Under the pieces are notes generated by a model, which was not told where the DNA came from, ran no database searches, and saw only the letters and a program-made list of their open reading frames with translations. Below are positions 11,033 through 19,670 of a stretch of 64,000 nucleotides of DNA, piece by piece. Numbering within the stretch: the stretch's first letter is position 1; every line of letters begins with the position of its first letter. Source of the DNA: Calditrichota bacterium (GTDB taxonomy: Bacteria; Zhuqueibacterota; Zhuqueibacteria; Zhuqueibacterales; Geothermadaptataceae); NCBI GenBank assembly GCA_008501765.1, contig QQUE01000015.1, positions 310,001-374,000 of the forward strand, read 5' to 3'. The position numbers were made by a program, and so were the translations under genes.

Positions 11033-11421
11033 AAAAACATCTGTAAATTTTTTAATTTTATAGCGTTACCATTTGGATTGTTCAAATAGGACAGTAATCT
11101 TAAAACTATGATTAATGTAAAATTGTCCACTAATTACACAATTTTCGTGAATAAAAATTAATAGAACTTCAACCTTGGTTACTTAACCTGATCGATTTAT
11201 AAACTGATAAAAATGTGCCTGGCACTTCTAAAAATTATGAAAGACCTTAAATGCTACTTTGTTTAGTTAAATTTATAAAAATCAACTAAGTGCCAGGCAC
11301 ATCCACTGCGCTTTATGAATAATTCAGGTTAAAAAAAATATTCGTATAAATTCGTGTGAGTCGTAGTTTGGTTTTATAAAATAACAGGTTATCCGTGCGG
11401 AATTATCGGGATAATCCGACG
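11033..11421. other. Intergenic spacer of about 390 bp with one inverted-repeat element
   Basis: No coding sequence is supported here. The spacer contains a 90-base element bounded by a perfect 15-base inverted repeat (11213-11302, listed separately) and otherwise AT-rich sequence. It presumably holds the promoter for the minus-strand gene starting at 11032. Confidence 0.6.
11213..11302. repeat. Inverted-repeat element with GTGCCTGGCAC ends
   Basis: The left arm 11213-11227 (ATGTGCCTGGCACTT) is the exact reverse complement of the right arm 11288-11302. Each arm also contains an inner near-palindrome GTGCC-N-GGCAC. The 60-base interior is AT-rich and non-coding. GTGCC(T/A)GGCAC palindromes recur in intergenic DNA of many bacteria, commonly as REP-like or MITE-like elements mobilised by HUH transposases. 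That link is inference here; no transposase is adjacent. Confidence 0.7.
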
Positions 11422-11994
11422 TTACCAGTTTATTGCAACTGTTATTTCTGGCTGTAAATTATTTGAACCGTTTACAGGTTTTATTTGCATTCCCACATCC
11501 GGGGATTCATCAAAATTATAGAGGTGAGCATCGACATAGGCATCCAAAATGCTGAGGAGCCGTGTCACCAAAAGCCGCCAAACCTCATCATTTCTTTTGC
11601 GAATGAGCGCTTCTTTTTCGTCACCCGGTTCGCTGTTCTGCTTTTGCTGATTAAAATCGACAGCACGAATAATAAAGAAACTTTCCAAGCTAATAATGAG
11701 CGCACTTTTGAGGTATTTTTCGTTATAAAGCTGGCCCCAGCCCGGAATAAACATAGCTCGCCACAACGCACCACGTGGACTTTTAGTGCGTATTTTTACA
11801 ATGGAAGTCAATGCGGTATCAGCTTCGAAATGAAATTGTCTTTGCTCCAAGCCGGTGCTCAGCTGCTGTTCCGCAAAAAGATGTCCCGTTGCATATCGCT
11901 GTAAAAACGACGGCTGCTTTTCCTGAGCTAAAACAGGGCTGTTTGTAGAGCCTAAAAACACGAGCACATTTATGAGTAGGCCTGATATTTTCAT
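11422..11994 (-). CDS. DUF5683-like exported protein
   Basis: A 190-residue protein with a signal peptide (ending about SPVLAQ) and a central segment RAMFIPGWGQLYNEKYLKSA followed by a hydrophobic stretch. The PGWGQLYN signature is typical of DUF5683 and related small proteins common in FCB bacteria. Their role is unknown; they are usually described as membrane or envelope proteins. It is the last of a minus-strand run beginning at folB, about 80 bases downstream of ridA. A promoterless position suggests co-transcription. Confidence 0.65.
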   Translation of the reverse strand: MKISGLLINVLVFLGSTNSPVLAQEKQPSFLQRYATGHLFAEQQLSTGLEQRQFHFEADTALTSIVKIRTKSPRGALWRAMFIPGWGQLYNEKYLKSALIISLESFFIIRAVDFNQQKQNSEPGDEKEALIRKRNDEVWRLLVTRLLSILDAYVDAHLYNFDESPDVGMQIKPVNGSNNLQPEITVAINW

Positions 11995-12072
11995 ATTTTT
12001 ACATTCAATTTCCCGGGCGATGCGAACGAAAAGTGGGCAAAATCAGCCGGGCTTTAATTTGCTTTTCGATTA

Positions 12073-12456
12073 TTACTTCACCAATGCTACGGCTTCAATT
12101 TCAACGCGCGCCCCGAGCGGCAATGCGCTCACTTGAACTGCTGAACGGGCCGGCAAATTATCTTTAAAAAACTGGCCGTAGACTTCATTCATTTGTGCAA
12201 ATTCGCCAAGATCGGTCATGAAAACAGTGGTTTTAACAACGTTTGCGAGAGAAGTACCAGCCTCTTCCAGGATTGCCTGTACATTTTCGAGAACGCGTTT
12301 AGTGGCTTCCTGAATATTTTCGTTGAGCAAATCGCCGGTTTGCGGATTGAGAGGGATTTGACCGGCGGTGTATACAAGTTTTCCTTGAAATACAACGCCC
12401 TGGCTATAGGGTCCAATGGCAGCGGGTGCATTTTTCGTTTTAATCGTTGTTCGCAT
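12073..12456 (-). CDS. ridA: RidA family enamine/imine deaminase
   Basis: A 127-residue RidA/YjgF protein, the usual length. RidA hydrolyses reactive 2-aminoacrylate and other enamines released by PLP enzymes such as threonine dehydratase. Recognisable segments are APAAIGPYSQG, the AGQIPLNPQTGDL turn, NVVKTTVFMTDL, and the C-terminal GARVEIEAVAL that carries the catalytic Arg. The ATG at 12456 gives the family start MRTTIKTKNAP; a TTG four codons upstream would only add MRKI. Confidence 0.92.
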   Translation of the reverse strand: MRTTIKTKNAPAAIGPYSQGVVFQGKLVYTAGQIPLNPQTGDLLNENIQEATKRVLENVQAILEEAGTSLANVVKTTVFMTDLGEFAQMNEVYGQFFKDNLPARSAVQVSALPLGARVEIEAVALVK

Positions 12457-12532
12457 GATTTTTCTCAATTTGTTTGTAGATTAATGGACTTTGTCTATTG
12501 AATGGGGTATAAATTGCAGGAAAGAGTTTGGC

Positions 12533-12730
12533 CTATTTTTTATCTTTCTTTTTATCCTTAATCTCGCGGAAGGAAATATCTTCAATATCGTTGTCTCCCA
12601 ATTCGATCGGCGGTTCTGCATTTTTTTTACCACGAACGGAATCATTACGGTGTTGTGGATAAAAAAAATTATTAACAGCCCGGTAAATCAGATAAAAAAT
12701 AAATGCCCAAAAAAGGAGTCGAAGTAGCAT
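12533..12730 (-). CDS. Small single-pass membrane protein, function unknown
   Basis: A 65-residue frame sitting neatly between the deoxynucleoside kinase (10-base gap) and ridA. It has one hydrophobic helix at the N-terminus (LLRLLFWAFIFYLIYRAV) followed by a charged, Lys/Asp-rich tail ending KDKKKDKK. Short proteins of this shape are frequent in FCB genomes, but I do not recognise a named family. No clear ribosome binding site precedes the ATG, so coupling to the kinase gene is likely if it is real. Confidence 0.55.
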   Translation of the reverse strand: MLLRLLFWAFIFYLIYRAVNNFFYPQHRNDSVRGKKNAEPPIELGDNDIEDISFREIKDKKKDKK

Positions 12731-12739
12731 AATTTATCG

Positions 12740-13372
12740 TTATTTTTGAGGAGAATAATATTGTACACCCGCCACCGGGCGTGTTAATTGATCCACCAAC
12801 TCATTGAAATCTTTGTCATTGTTTACAAAATCAATCTCGGTAGAATTTACCACGAGCAATGGCGATGCTTTGTAATTAAAAAAGAACTGATTATAGGCTT
12901 CATTCAAGTTGCGAATATAATCTTCCGACATGTCCGTCTCATATTCACGACCCCGTTTTCTGATATTTGTCATCAACCGTCGGGTGCTTGATTGCAGATA
13001 AACCACCAAATCCGGAACTTGAATATCTCGCTCCAGCAAACCGGCAATTTTATCATATAAAACCATCTCTCGGTCATCAAGTGTTATCGCCGCAAATATT
13101 CGGTCTTTGGCAAATACATAATCCGCAACCAGCGTTTGATGAAAAAGATCGCTCTGCGGAATATCCTGTTGCTGGCGGTATCGGCTCAATAGAAAAAATA
13201 ACTGCGTCTGAAATGCATAGCGATGCTGGTCTTTATAAAAATCAGAGAGAAAAGGGTTCGCCTCATGCTCTTCAAGCAATAAACGCGCATCATACTTTTC
13301 GCATAGTTTTCTTGCCAGGCTTGTCTTCCCGGCACCGATTACACCTTCGATGGCAATGTACTGGAGTCTCAA
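12740..13372 (-). CDS. Deoxynucleoside kinase family protein
   Basis: A 210-residue P-loop kinase (deoxyguanosine/deoxyadenosine kinase type) that phosphorylates salvaged deoxynucleosides. Walker A is IEGVIGAGKTSLA at the N-terminus; a DR-type segment appears as FAKDRIF, and the lid Arg-rich motif as NIRKRGREYE. Length and motifs fit the Dgk/Dck family. The start codon is TTG, with AAGGA six bases upstream; no ATG gives the complete P-loop. It lies 26 bases after folK. FolK and a dNK next to each other recur in FCB genomes. Confidence 0.85.
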   Translation of the reverse strand: MRLQYIAIEGVIGAGKTSLARKLCEKYDARLLLEEHEANPFLSDFYKDQHRYAFQTQLFFLLSRYRQQQDIPQSDLFHQTLVADYVFAKDRIFAAITLDDREMVLYDKIAGLLERDIQVPDLVVYLQSSTRRLMTNIRKRGREYETDMSEDYIRNLNEAYNQFFFNYKASPLLVVNSTEIDFVNNDKDFNELVDQLTRPVAGVQYYSPQK

Positions 13373-13398
13373 ATGAATCCTTTTTTAAAACATAAAAA

Positions 13399-13899
13399 TT
13401 ATTCTGGTCTATTCCCGGTTTCATACTTTTGAATAGCTGAATCATCGCCACAATTTTGCAGTATTTTATTAACCGGCAATGAGAAACCCGGTGGAATAAA
13501 ATTGGGAATTAAATCAGACAGTGGCACAAGGACAAACTTCCTTTCAGCAAATCGCGGATGCGGCACAGTTAATTTCTCGGTCTCTATAATTTCTTTTCCA
13601 TAAAATATAATATCGATATCAATGGTGCGGGGTCCCCACTTTATCCGCCGCTTTCGGCCCAGGTCACGTTCGATATCAAGAATTAATGAGAGCAATTGCT
13701 GTGGATCGAGCGCTGTCTTAAAACCAACTGCTGTATTTAAAAAAGAGGGCTGATCTACCATGCCAACGGGTGCTGTTTCATAAATTGGCGCACGCTCAAT
13801 TGCATAAACCGGGTGGTCGTGCAAGGCTGCAACAGCCGAATTCAACCAATGTTCTCTATCCCCCAGATTTGATCCCAGGGAACAAAAAACGTCTTTCAA
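13399..13899 (-). CDS. folK: 2-amino-4-hydroxy-6-hydroxymethyldihydropteridine pyrophosphokinase FolK
   Basis: Transfers pyrophosphate from ATP to 6-hydroxymethyl-dihydropterin in folate synthesis. The 166-residue protein shows the N-terminal CSLGSNLGDRE, NTAVGFKT, and the signature GPRTIDIDIIFYG followed by VPHPRFAERKFVLVPLSDL. The start is TTG, placed directly after the folB stop: the sequence reads TAA-TTG and the two genes share the same reading frame. The ribosome binding site GGAAGGCGAG lies inside the folB end. Confidence 0.95.
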   Translation of the reverse strand: MKDVFCSLGSNLGDREHWLNSAVAALHDHPVYAIERAPIYETAPVGMVDQPSFLNTAVGFKTALDPQQLLSLILDIERDLGRKRRIKWGPRTIDIDIIFYGKEIIETEKLTVPHPRFAERKFVLVPLSDLIPNFIPPGFSLPVNKILQNCGDDSAIQKYETGNRPE

Positions 13900-14265
13900 T
13901 TAACTCGCCTTCCGTACAATTTCAACCTCTAATCCATCAGAAATACCTTTAATCGGTGAATGCGGTTTTCTGATTCGAACCAGCACTTCGGGTATGTTAA
14001 ATTTCTCTATCAATGTGGCAGCAATATATTCTGCCAGGGCTTCTACCAGTTTGTATCGCGTGCCAATTATTACCTCTTTGACAACGTTGTGCACTTCGTA
14101 CATATCCACAGTGTCGCGTAATAAATCCGACTGTCCCTGTGGAAAATTATCCGTAAATACTTCTACATCAACCTCAAACCTTTGCCCGATTTCTCTTTCT
14201 TCGTCATAAACACCGTGGTAGCCGTGAAAAACCATATTTCGCAGGCGGATAACATTGGCAGCCAT
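13900..14265 (-). CDS. folB: Dihydroneopterin aldolase FolB
   Basis: Splits 7,8-dihydroneopterin to 6-hydroxymethyl-dihydropterin and glycolaldehyde, the step before FolK. The 121-residue protein has the family start IRLRNMVFHGYHGVYDEEREIGQRFEVDVE, with the conserved Glu, then YKLVEALAEYIA and a C-terminal IRKPHSPIKG. It heads the folB-folK-dNK-ridA run; a single TAA separates it from folK in the same frame. AGGA lies 9 bases before the ATG. Confidence 0.94.
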   Translation of the reverse strand: MAANVIRLRNMVFHGYHGVYDEEREIGQRFEVDVEVFTDNFPQGQSDLLRDTVDMYEVHNVVKEVIIGTRYKLVEALAEYIAATLIEKFNIPEVLVRIRKPHSPIKGISDGLEVEIVRKAS

Positions 14266-14743
14266 TTCTCTGATTCCTAATAAACGATGCCTTACTTAAA
14301 TGCCAATTATCTGAAAAATTCAATCGGCCTTAATATATCAAAATCGCACTTGTTTGTCAAGCGATGAAACTGGTTGCAAAATCAATCTGCTGTGAGAAAA
14401 AATTACGCGGCAAAACAGGCGATAATATTGGATCCCAATTACAGGATTTTTGATCACTTGCAGTCATCGTGAAACCCGCACTCCCTGTGTTGGCTGTAAT
14501 TGCGATGAATCCTCCCCGGCAACGCCCCTTTCAACACTGGTGATCAAAATAAATATACTCCCGGTGATAAATTTTTAACGCAAACAAGCAAGGCCGCATC
14601 TACATTTTGCGCATTAAAATTGATTACAAAAAATAAATTAGACAATTTGGATATCTCCTTTTATTATTCATGATTTTTCTTCCGATTATAAAATCATCAC
14701 CACTGGACGCAGAAATAATCCACATCATTCGAGAATTGCATTT
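14266..14743. other. Divergent intergenic region, about 480 bp
   Basis: Separates minus-strand folB from the plus-strand flippase-like gene and so must carry promoters in both directions. I see no convincing small gene, RNA or long repeat in it. Assignment of individual -35/-10 boxes is not safe by eye. Confidence 0.5.
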
Positions 14744-15931
14744 ATGACCATCTCACTCCTCATCCGGCGCGCGATCCGAATCACACTTTTCGTCATCCCA
14801 CTCGCAATTTTTGGTAATATAATATACACATTGCTGGCAAGTGAAAAATCCAACCTTCTATCCATAATTGAACTGCATCCCGGCTGGTTAATGCTGGCAA
14901 TTGTACTTTCGCTTTCACCATGGATTTTTTCGCTTATTCGCTTGAGTGTGTGGAATCATTTTTTCGATTTAAAGCTGAAAAAACGAGAGATGGCTGAAGC
15001 CATTCTTGCCAATGAAGTTGCTGCCATCACGACACCAACGGCTGTTGGCGGCGGATACGCAAAAATCGGCATCCTTATTTTGCGTGGAATCAGTCCGGGT
15101 ATGGCAACATCCTTAATGGTCATCGGATCTATCGAAGATTATTTATTATTTCCAATATTAATTCCACTCTGCTGGTATTTTTTTCCGCCGGGCGATATAA
15201 AATTATTGGAGACGCTGGGCGAATATTTGCCCTCCGCGGCCAATTATCAAAATTATCTCCTGGTGATTGGCGCACTGGCCATCCTGGGTTGCTCGGCTTT
15301 GCTTTTTTCTTCAGTGCGTCGATATTTTGCTAATTTTTTTGAATTAAGCTGGTGGCACAACAAAGTATTTTCGACGCTTATGAAGGCACTAATCGATTTC
15401 AAAACCGCTTTTATTCTCATTTCCAAAGGCGGGAAAAGGCGGTTATTATTGAACGCATTTCTCGCAACGACGCAATGGATTCTGCGTTACAGTGTATTTA
15501 CCGCGCTCGCTTTTGGTCTCGGATTTTCCCCGGGAGTGGTGGAGTTTTTTCTGTTGCAATGGCTGGTATTTATGCTACTAAACATTGTGCCTACGCCGGG
15601 CGCCATCGGCGGTGCGGAGATGGTTTTTGTCTATATTTTTGAAGGATTTATACCCGCTGGCTCGCTGGCGATCGCGGCAAGTTACTGGCGATTTGTCAGC
15701 ACCTATTTGCAATTGTTGGTCGCCGCTTTAATTCTGGTATTGTTTGAAAGACCGGAGTTCAATTTGCATAAAAAACAAGTGCAGAGCAAAACAGTTCCCC
15801 GACTGTCACCGGAACGGCTCCAAGTCACTGTCGTTGATATTCCTACCAGTCTCAGTTCAGAACTTGAAGGCAGCCACACTGAAGAAATAGACGAGCCAAA
15901 TCCACAAATACCATCCCGGATTCCGGGTTGA
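14744..15931 (+). CDS. Flippase-like / lysylphosphatidylglycerol synthase transmembrane domain protein
   Basis: A 395-residue polytopic membrane protein of the UPF0104 / LPG-synthase TM family (AglD- and MprF-flippase-like). Characteristic parts are LANEVAAITTPTAVGGGYAKIGIL in the first half and LLNIVPTPGAIGGAEMVFVY in the second, among about eight membrane helices. It lacks the C-terminal aminoacyl-transferase domain of MprF, having instead a 50-residue acidic polar tail. Such stand-alone proteins are thought to move lipids or lipid-linked sugars across membranes. It stands alone between two minus-strand genes. Confidence 0.8.
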   Translation: MTISLLIRRAIRITLFVIPLAIFGNIIYTLLASEKSNLLSIIELHPGWLMLAIVLSLSPWIFSLIRLSVWNHFFDLKLKKREMAEAILANEVAAITTPTAVGGGYAKIGILILRGISPGMATSLMVIGSIEDYLLFPILIPLCWYFFPPGDIKLLETLGEYLPSAANYQNYLLVIGALAILGCSALLFSSVRRYFANFFELSWWHNKVFSTLMKALIDFKTAFILISKGGKRRLLLNAFLATTQWILRYSVFTALAFGLGFSPGVVEFFLLQWLVFMLLNIVPTPGAIGGAEMVFVYIFEGFIPAGSLAIAASYWRFVSTYLQLLVAALILVLFERPEFNLHKKQVQSKTVPRLSPERLQVTVVDIPTSLSSELEGSHTEEIDEPNPQIPSRIPG

Positions 15932-15966
15932 AATAACGATATTTAGCAATAAATTGAGTCGGATAA

Positions 15967-16881
15967 TTATTTGCGGTTTGAGCGAATAACCAAAACCACC
16001 GCAAAAATTATGACCGCCGTTGCCGCAATTATTTTATAATTGATCACTTCGTCGGCGATAAACCATCCTAAAAATACAGCGACAACCGGATTCACGAAAG
16101 CATAAGTCGATGCTTTATCAGGGGTTACCTTTTGCAAAATAAATGCGTATGATGTAATTCCGATAAATGAGCCAAAAAAGATCAAATAAAGAAACGATAA
16201 ACCGGAAACCATAGACACGCTTTCAAACTGAAATTGTGCCCACTCCCCTGTTGCAGTTCCGAGAAGAAAAAGCAGCACCCCGCCGCCGATCATTTCCACG
16301 GCTGAGACCATAAAGATTGAGCTTGAAAGCCGCGCTGTGCGTGCATAAATGGAACCAAATGCCCATGAAAATGCCGACAAAATTATCATGAGCGCCCCTG
16401 TCAGATGAACTTGATCACCACCAAGGTCCATTGGATCAACCAGCAGCACGATTCCCAGCAGACCCAAAATGATGCCGAACATTGCTTGCATTTGCGGGCG
16501 GGGATTTTTCTTCCAGAGCCAGTCTAAAAGAACCATCCACAACGAAACTGTGGCAATCAACAATGATGTCAGGCCCGAGGGGACGAACTGTTCTGCCCAA
16601 ACCACGCCGCCGTTGCCACCGAGAAAAAGAAAGGCTCCGATAATCGACATATCACGCCATTCTGTGCGTGTGGGTGGTGGGATTCCCTTCCAGCGCAGGA
16701 TGAAATACATGACCCCGCCGGCCAATAAAAATCGGATTCCTGCCATTAAAAATGGCGGCAGAGTTTCAATTGCGAAACGAATGGCGAGATATGTGGATCC
16801 CCAAATGATATAAATTGAAATGAACGCGAGAATGAGTTTTATTCGTTCAGACTTGTCTGGTGCAATTTCATATTTGTGCAT
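15967..16881 (-). CDS. EamA/DMT-superfamily transporter
   Basis: A 304-residue inner-membrane transporter with ten predicted helices in two EamA repeats. The family start is clear: AFISIYIIWGSTYLAIRFAIETLPPFLMAGIRF, and the second repeat begins around GALMIILSAFSWAFGSIYAR. This subgroup (YedA-like) exports amino acids or other small metabolites; substrate cannot be read from sequence. It converges with the flippase-like gene, 35 bases apart, with no obvious terminator between them. Confidence 0.85.
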   Translation of the reverse strand: MHKYEIAPDKSERIKLILAFISIYIIWGSTYLAIRFAIETLPPFLMAGIRFLLAGGVMYFILRWKGIPPPTRTEWRDMSIIGAFLFLGGNGGVVWAEQFVPSGLTSLLIATVSLWMVLLDWLWKKNPRPQMQAMFGIILGLLGIVLLVDPMDLGGDQVHLTGALMIILSAFSWAFGSIYARTARLSSSIFMVSAVEMIGGGVLLFLLGTATGEWAQFQFESVSMVSGLSFLYLIFFGSFIGITSYAFILQKVTPDKASTYAFVNPVVAVFLGWFIADEVINYKIIAATAVIIFAVVLVIRSNRK

Positions 16882-17061
16882 TTGGCCAAATTGATTTCTG
16901 TTTTATAGTGAATAACTGCTTGCATACATGATGAGTATTTTGTAAAATGGCATCCCAGAAAATGCATTTTAAAGAAAACAAGCTACGCATTATATTTCTA
17001 GCTGGCAATTCAATTTTCACATTTCACCCATTATTCATCTCAATAGAAAAAGGATCTGCAA

Positions 17062-17586
17062 ATGACCTTTCAAAATACTGTAATCAAAAAATTTTGGCCG
17101 GCTGAAGATAAAAATCCGGATGGAGATTTTATCCCGCAACTTCACCTTCAATGCGAAGTCGAGCTGGATAACAGTTTGCAAGTCGGATTTTTATTCACCA
17201 GCATGGTCAAGGGATTAATGCAGATCAATTTTACCCACGAAGACACCGGAGAATCCATCGCACTGGAAGCAGCCACTCTTAAACCATTCAACGTCAAACA
17301 AAAGAAAATGCGCATCGGCAAAGGCGATGATGCGGCGACGATTATGGCAGAATTTGCGCAGCTCAAAGTTATCACATTACTCGATGAAGAAGGAAAATTA
17401 ATGCAGGAATTATATCCCTTTTTCAATCGCACATTGCTGATGGAAGTCGATGATTTGCCGTCGATGAAATTCGGAAGTAGCGATGCGGCTAAGGACGAAG
17501 ATGATTCACCGCAGGAAGAAAAAACAGCAGAAGTTGGTGGCGGAGAGTTTCTGCCACTTTCAGATGAAGAAGGTGAGAAAGAGTAA
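17062..17586 (+). CDS. Hypothetical protein with acidic C-terminal tail
   Basis: I do not recognise this 174-residue protein. It starts after a good AAGGATCTGCAA ribosome binding site, has no signal peptide or membrane segment, and looks like a compact beta-rich cytoplasmic domain (about 1-135) followed by a very acidic tail (DEDDSPQEEK through SDEEGEKE). It is monocistronic and followed by a strong terminator hairpin, which supports it being a real expressed gene. Confidence 0.65.
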   Translation: MTFQNTVIKKFWPAEDKNPDGDFIPQLHLQCEVELDNSLQVGFLFTSMVKGLMQINFTHEDTGESIALEAATLKPFNVKQKKMRIGKGDDAATIMAEFAQLKVITLLDEEGKLMQELYPFFNRTLLMEVDDLPSMKFGSSDAAKDEDDSPQEEKTAEVGGGEFLPLSDEEGEKE

Positions 17587-17611
17587 TATTTTACTCCTGG
17601 AAAATTACACA

Positions 17612-17640
17612 GAAGCCGATGCTAAATCGGCTTTTTTGTT
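17612..17640 (+). terminator. Rho-independent terminator
   Basis: Inverted repeat AGCCGAT-GCTA-ATCGGCT followed by TTTTTT on the plus strand, directly downstream of the hypothetical gene at 17062-17586 and overlapping the end of the convergent metallophosphoesterase gene. Confidence 0.85.
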
Positions 17641-18488
17641 TCAGGCACGACCAGCATTTCTGGATTTAGAATTATAAACTGCTCCCAGGCACGCCAATCT
17701 TTGGCAATTTTTTCCTTCTCCGCCCAGCGCCAAAATGGATCAAATATGGGGCGGCTGTACTTGAGTTCGGCATGAAAAATAAATCCACTCAATCCACCGT
17801 GCTCAAGAAATCCATTGCTCGAGAATTCGGCCAGAGCTGCTTCTTGATCATATTCCACCGTCCTGAAATCAAAACTCCAATCATTATCCACATCTTCAAG
17901 AATTAAATATTGCGCCAATGGATTGCGATTAAATGGTGTGCCCACCGAACCGGTATTGAGAAATAATTTGCCATGCCTTTCTGCCCGCCACGGACGGTGG
18001 GTATGCGATCCAACATAAATATCTGCCGGAAATTTCTCAACTACCTGGGTAAACATTTCCGGTGGTGCGTAGGGTGCATAGCCGTCACGATAGTGGCGTG
18101 GGCTGCCGTGCGTAATGAGTATCTGCGGTAGTCCCGGCAATTCTATGCGATAATCCATGTCCAACGACGCGAGAAACTCAGCGAAACCGCTATCTACGAT
18201 TTCATTGACAGTGTAATCGATTGCCGCCCAAAATGGGTCGTCAAACCATTGCGCAGGCAGTTGATCATCCCGCGTTGACCATAATCGAATAAAATCGTCA
18301 TGATTTCCCATCACAAATACAAATCCACTGGCCTGCAACCGCTGCAAAACCTCAAGATTTCCCGGACCGCGATTAACCAAATCTCCATTAACGATTATTT
18401 GATCAACAGAACATTTATCAATATCCTGCAAAACAGCATCGAGGGCATATTTATTGGCGTGAATATCAGCGATGATGGCAATTTTCAT
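17622..18488 (-). CDS. Calcineurin-like metallophosphoesterase
   Basis: A 288-residue cytoplasmic metallophosphoesterase with every dimetal motif in order: DIHANKYALDAVL, NGDLVNRGPG, GNHDDFIR, THGSPRHYRDG and GSHTHRPW. The fold acts on phosphomono- or diesters, sometimes nucleotides; the substrate is unknown. ATG at 18488 is preferred over a TTG 14 codons upstream because the family starts MKIAIIADIHAN and the longer form would overlap the preceding gene. Confidence 0.88.
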   Translation of the reverse strand: MKIAIIADIHANKYALDAVLQDIDKCSVDQIIVNGDLVNRGPGNLEVLQRLQASGFVFVMGNHDDFIRLWSTRDDQLPAQWFDDPFWAAIDYTVNEIVDSGFAEFLASLDMDYRIELPGLPQILITHGSPRHYRDGYAPYAPPEMFTQVVEKFPADIYVGSHTHRPWRAERHGKLFLNTGSVGTPFNRNPLAQYLILEDVDNDWSFDFRTVEYDQEAALAEFSSNGFLEHGGLSGFIFHAELKYSRPIFDPFWRWAEKEKIAKDWRAWEQFIILNPEMLVVPETKKPI

Positions 18489-18499
18489 TTTTCCAGATT

Positions 18500-19018
18500 T
18501 CAATCCCGGTTGCTTACTTTTTGATAACAATAATTGTCGATTATTCTCAGTTGCTGGACAAATCCCAAGACAGATTCCGTCGCACCGTTTATCTGCTCCG
18601 GAATTTTTTCCAAGGGTGCACTCAAACTGTACCCAAAACCAGTCTCAATTGAGTCTATTTCTAAATTGATAAATTCCATAAAATTTCCACAGCGCGGATC
18701 CATGGTCACCTTAAACAGTTGCTCAATATTCGTTGTTTTGCGCAAGTCATGCCACATGAATATTGGTAATGCAATAGTATGTTCTTCCGTTACTTTCTGC
18801 AGCTCATAATTAAAACCAATAAAATTGGCGATTCCCTTTTCCAAAATCAGATCGTAGTTAATTTTTTCATTTTGATGGTTATTGCCGGAGTAATAAATCT
18901 TCGGCATCTCATCATCTGTCGGGATTGAGAAATCCTCATTGGGGCCAGAGCTGTTGCGAGTACAACTGAAGTAAACAAAAGCTATGGCTATCATGATTAA
19001 AATACGTGTTTGTGTCAT
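18500..19018 (-). CDS. Putative lipoprotein, function unknown
   Basis: A 172-residue protein beginning with a lipoprotein-like signal (ILIMIAIAFVYFSC, Cys about residue 19), though the lipobox is not canonical. The rest is a soluble domain with no motif I recognise. The ATG is fixed by a GAGGAG ribosome binding site 6 bases upstream. It lies 11 bases before the metallophosphoesterase gene, so the two are probably co-transcribed. Confidence 0.65.
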   Translation of the reverse strand: MTQTRILIMIAIAFVYFSCTRNSSGPNEDFSIPTDDEMPKIYYSGNNHQNEKINYDLILEKGIANFIGFNYELQKVTEEHTIALPIFMWHDLRKTTNIEQLFKVTMDPRCGNFMEFINLEIDSIETGFGYSLSAPLEKIPEQINGATESVLGFVQQLRIIDNYCYQKVSNRD

Positions 19019-19221
19019 GGGATCTCCTCGATATTTAAATAGTAGTCCGCGTTCTTCTTTCCCAAAAGGCAAAACACAGGCCAGATATAAATCTGGAAAA
19101 CGAAGAAATTACAAGCACAAAACGGTAGCAGAATTCGGCGCCTACCTTTGTCCGCATTAAATAATTTGTATATATTACAAATATTTGAACACAAAATTGC
19201 CGGTTTTTCGAGCCACAATTT

Positions 19222-19575
19222 CTAATACTCTTTGTAGACCGCAAATCCATTTTCAACCATCATGTCGTTGACACATTTGTATTCACCATCCATTTCTAAC
19301 CAGATTTCGCCGAGATAGCGGCCGTATTTTCCTTTTTTATCCAGCACTGTCTGTAAAACGATTTCCTCGCCATCAATGAGGCCGCGCAAATAATCGCGCG
19401 ACAGCTTGCCCTGCACCTTTTCGGCACCCCGCATTTCTGGTGCGTTGATACGATGCAATCGAATACTTTCGTTGTGTACCCATGTTCCCAAGCCCAAATC
19501 GATGTCGACGCGGCAGGTATCGCCATCATAAACACTGACGACCTTCGCCCGATAATGAAAAAGTGTCTTTTGCAT
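19222..19575 (-). CDS. Staphylococcal-nuclease-like (SNase) domain protein
   Basis: A 117-residue single SNase domain. It shows VYDGDTCRVDIDLG, the catalytic Arg segment RLHRINAPEMRG, the KGKYGRYLGEIW strand-loop and the VNDMMVENG helix, all in thermonuclease order. No signal peptide is visible, so it is probably cytoplasmic, unlike secreted thermonucleases. The start is supported by GCAGGAGGCAAT. It could act in nucleic acid turnover or repair; the next upstream gene is a 5'-3' exonuclease, which may be meaningful. Confidence 0.85.
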   Translation of the reverse strand: MQKTLFHYRAKVVSVYDGDTCRVDIDLGLGTWVHNESIRLHRINAPEMRGAEKVQGKLSRDYLRGLIDGEEIVLQTVLDKKGKYGRYLGEIWLEMDGEYKCVNDMMVENGFAVYKEY

Positions 19576-19670
19576 ATTGCCTCCTGCTTATACAGTTTGT
19601 TTTTCGAATAAAAAAATTTGCATTGAATTCAATTTTTCAAAGGAAATTTACTTTAATGAAATCTTGACGA

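Noticed and set aside
11214-11240. TGGCAC at 11220-11225 as a sigma-54 -24 box
   Set aside because: No TTGC at the required spacing; the hexamer belongs to the inverted-repeat arm.
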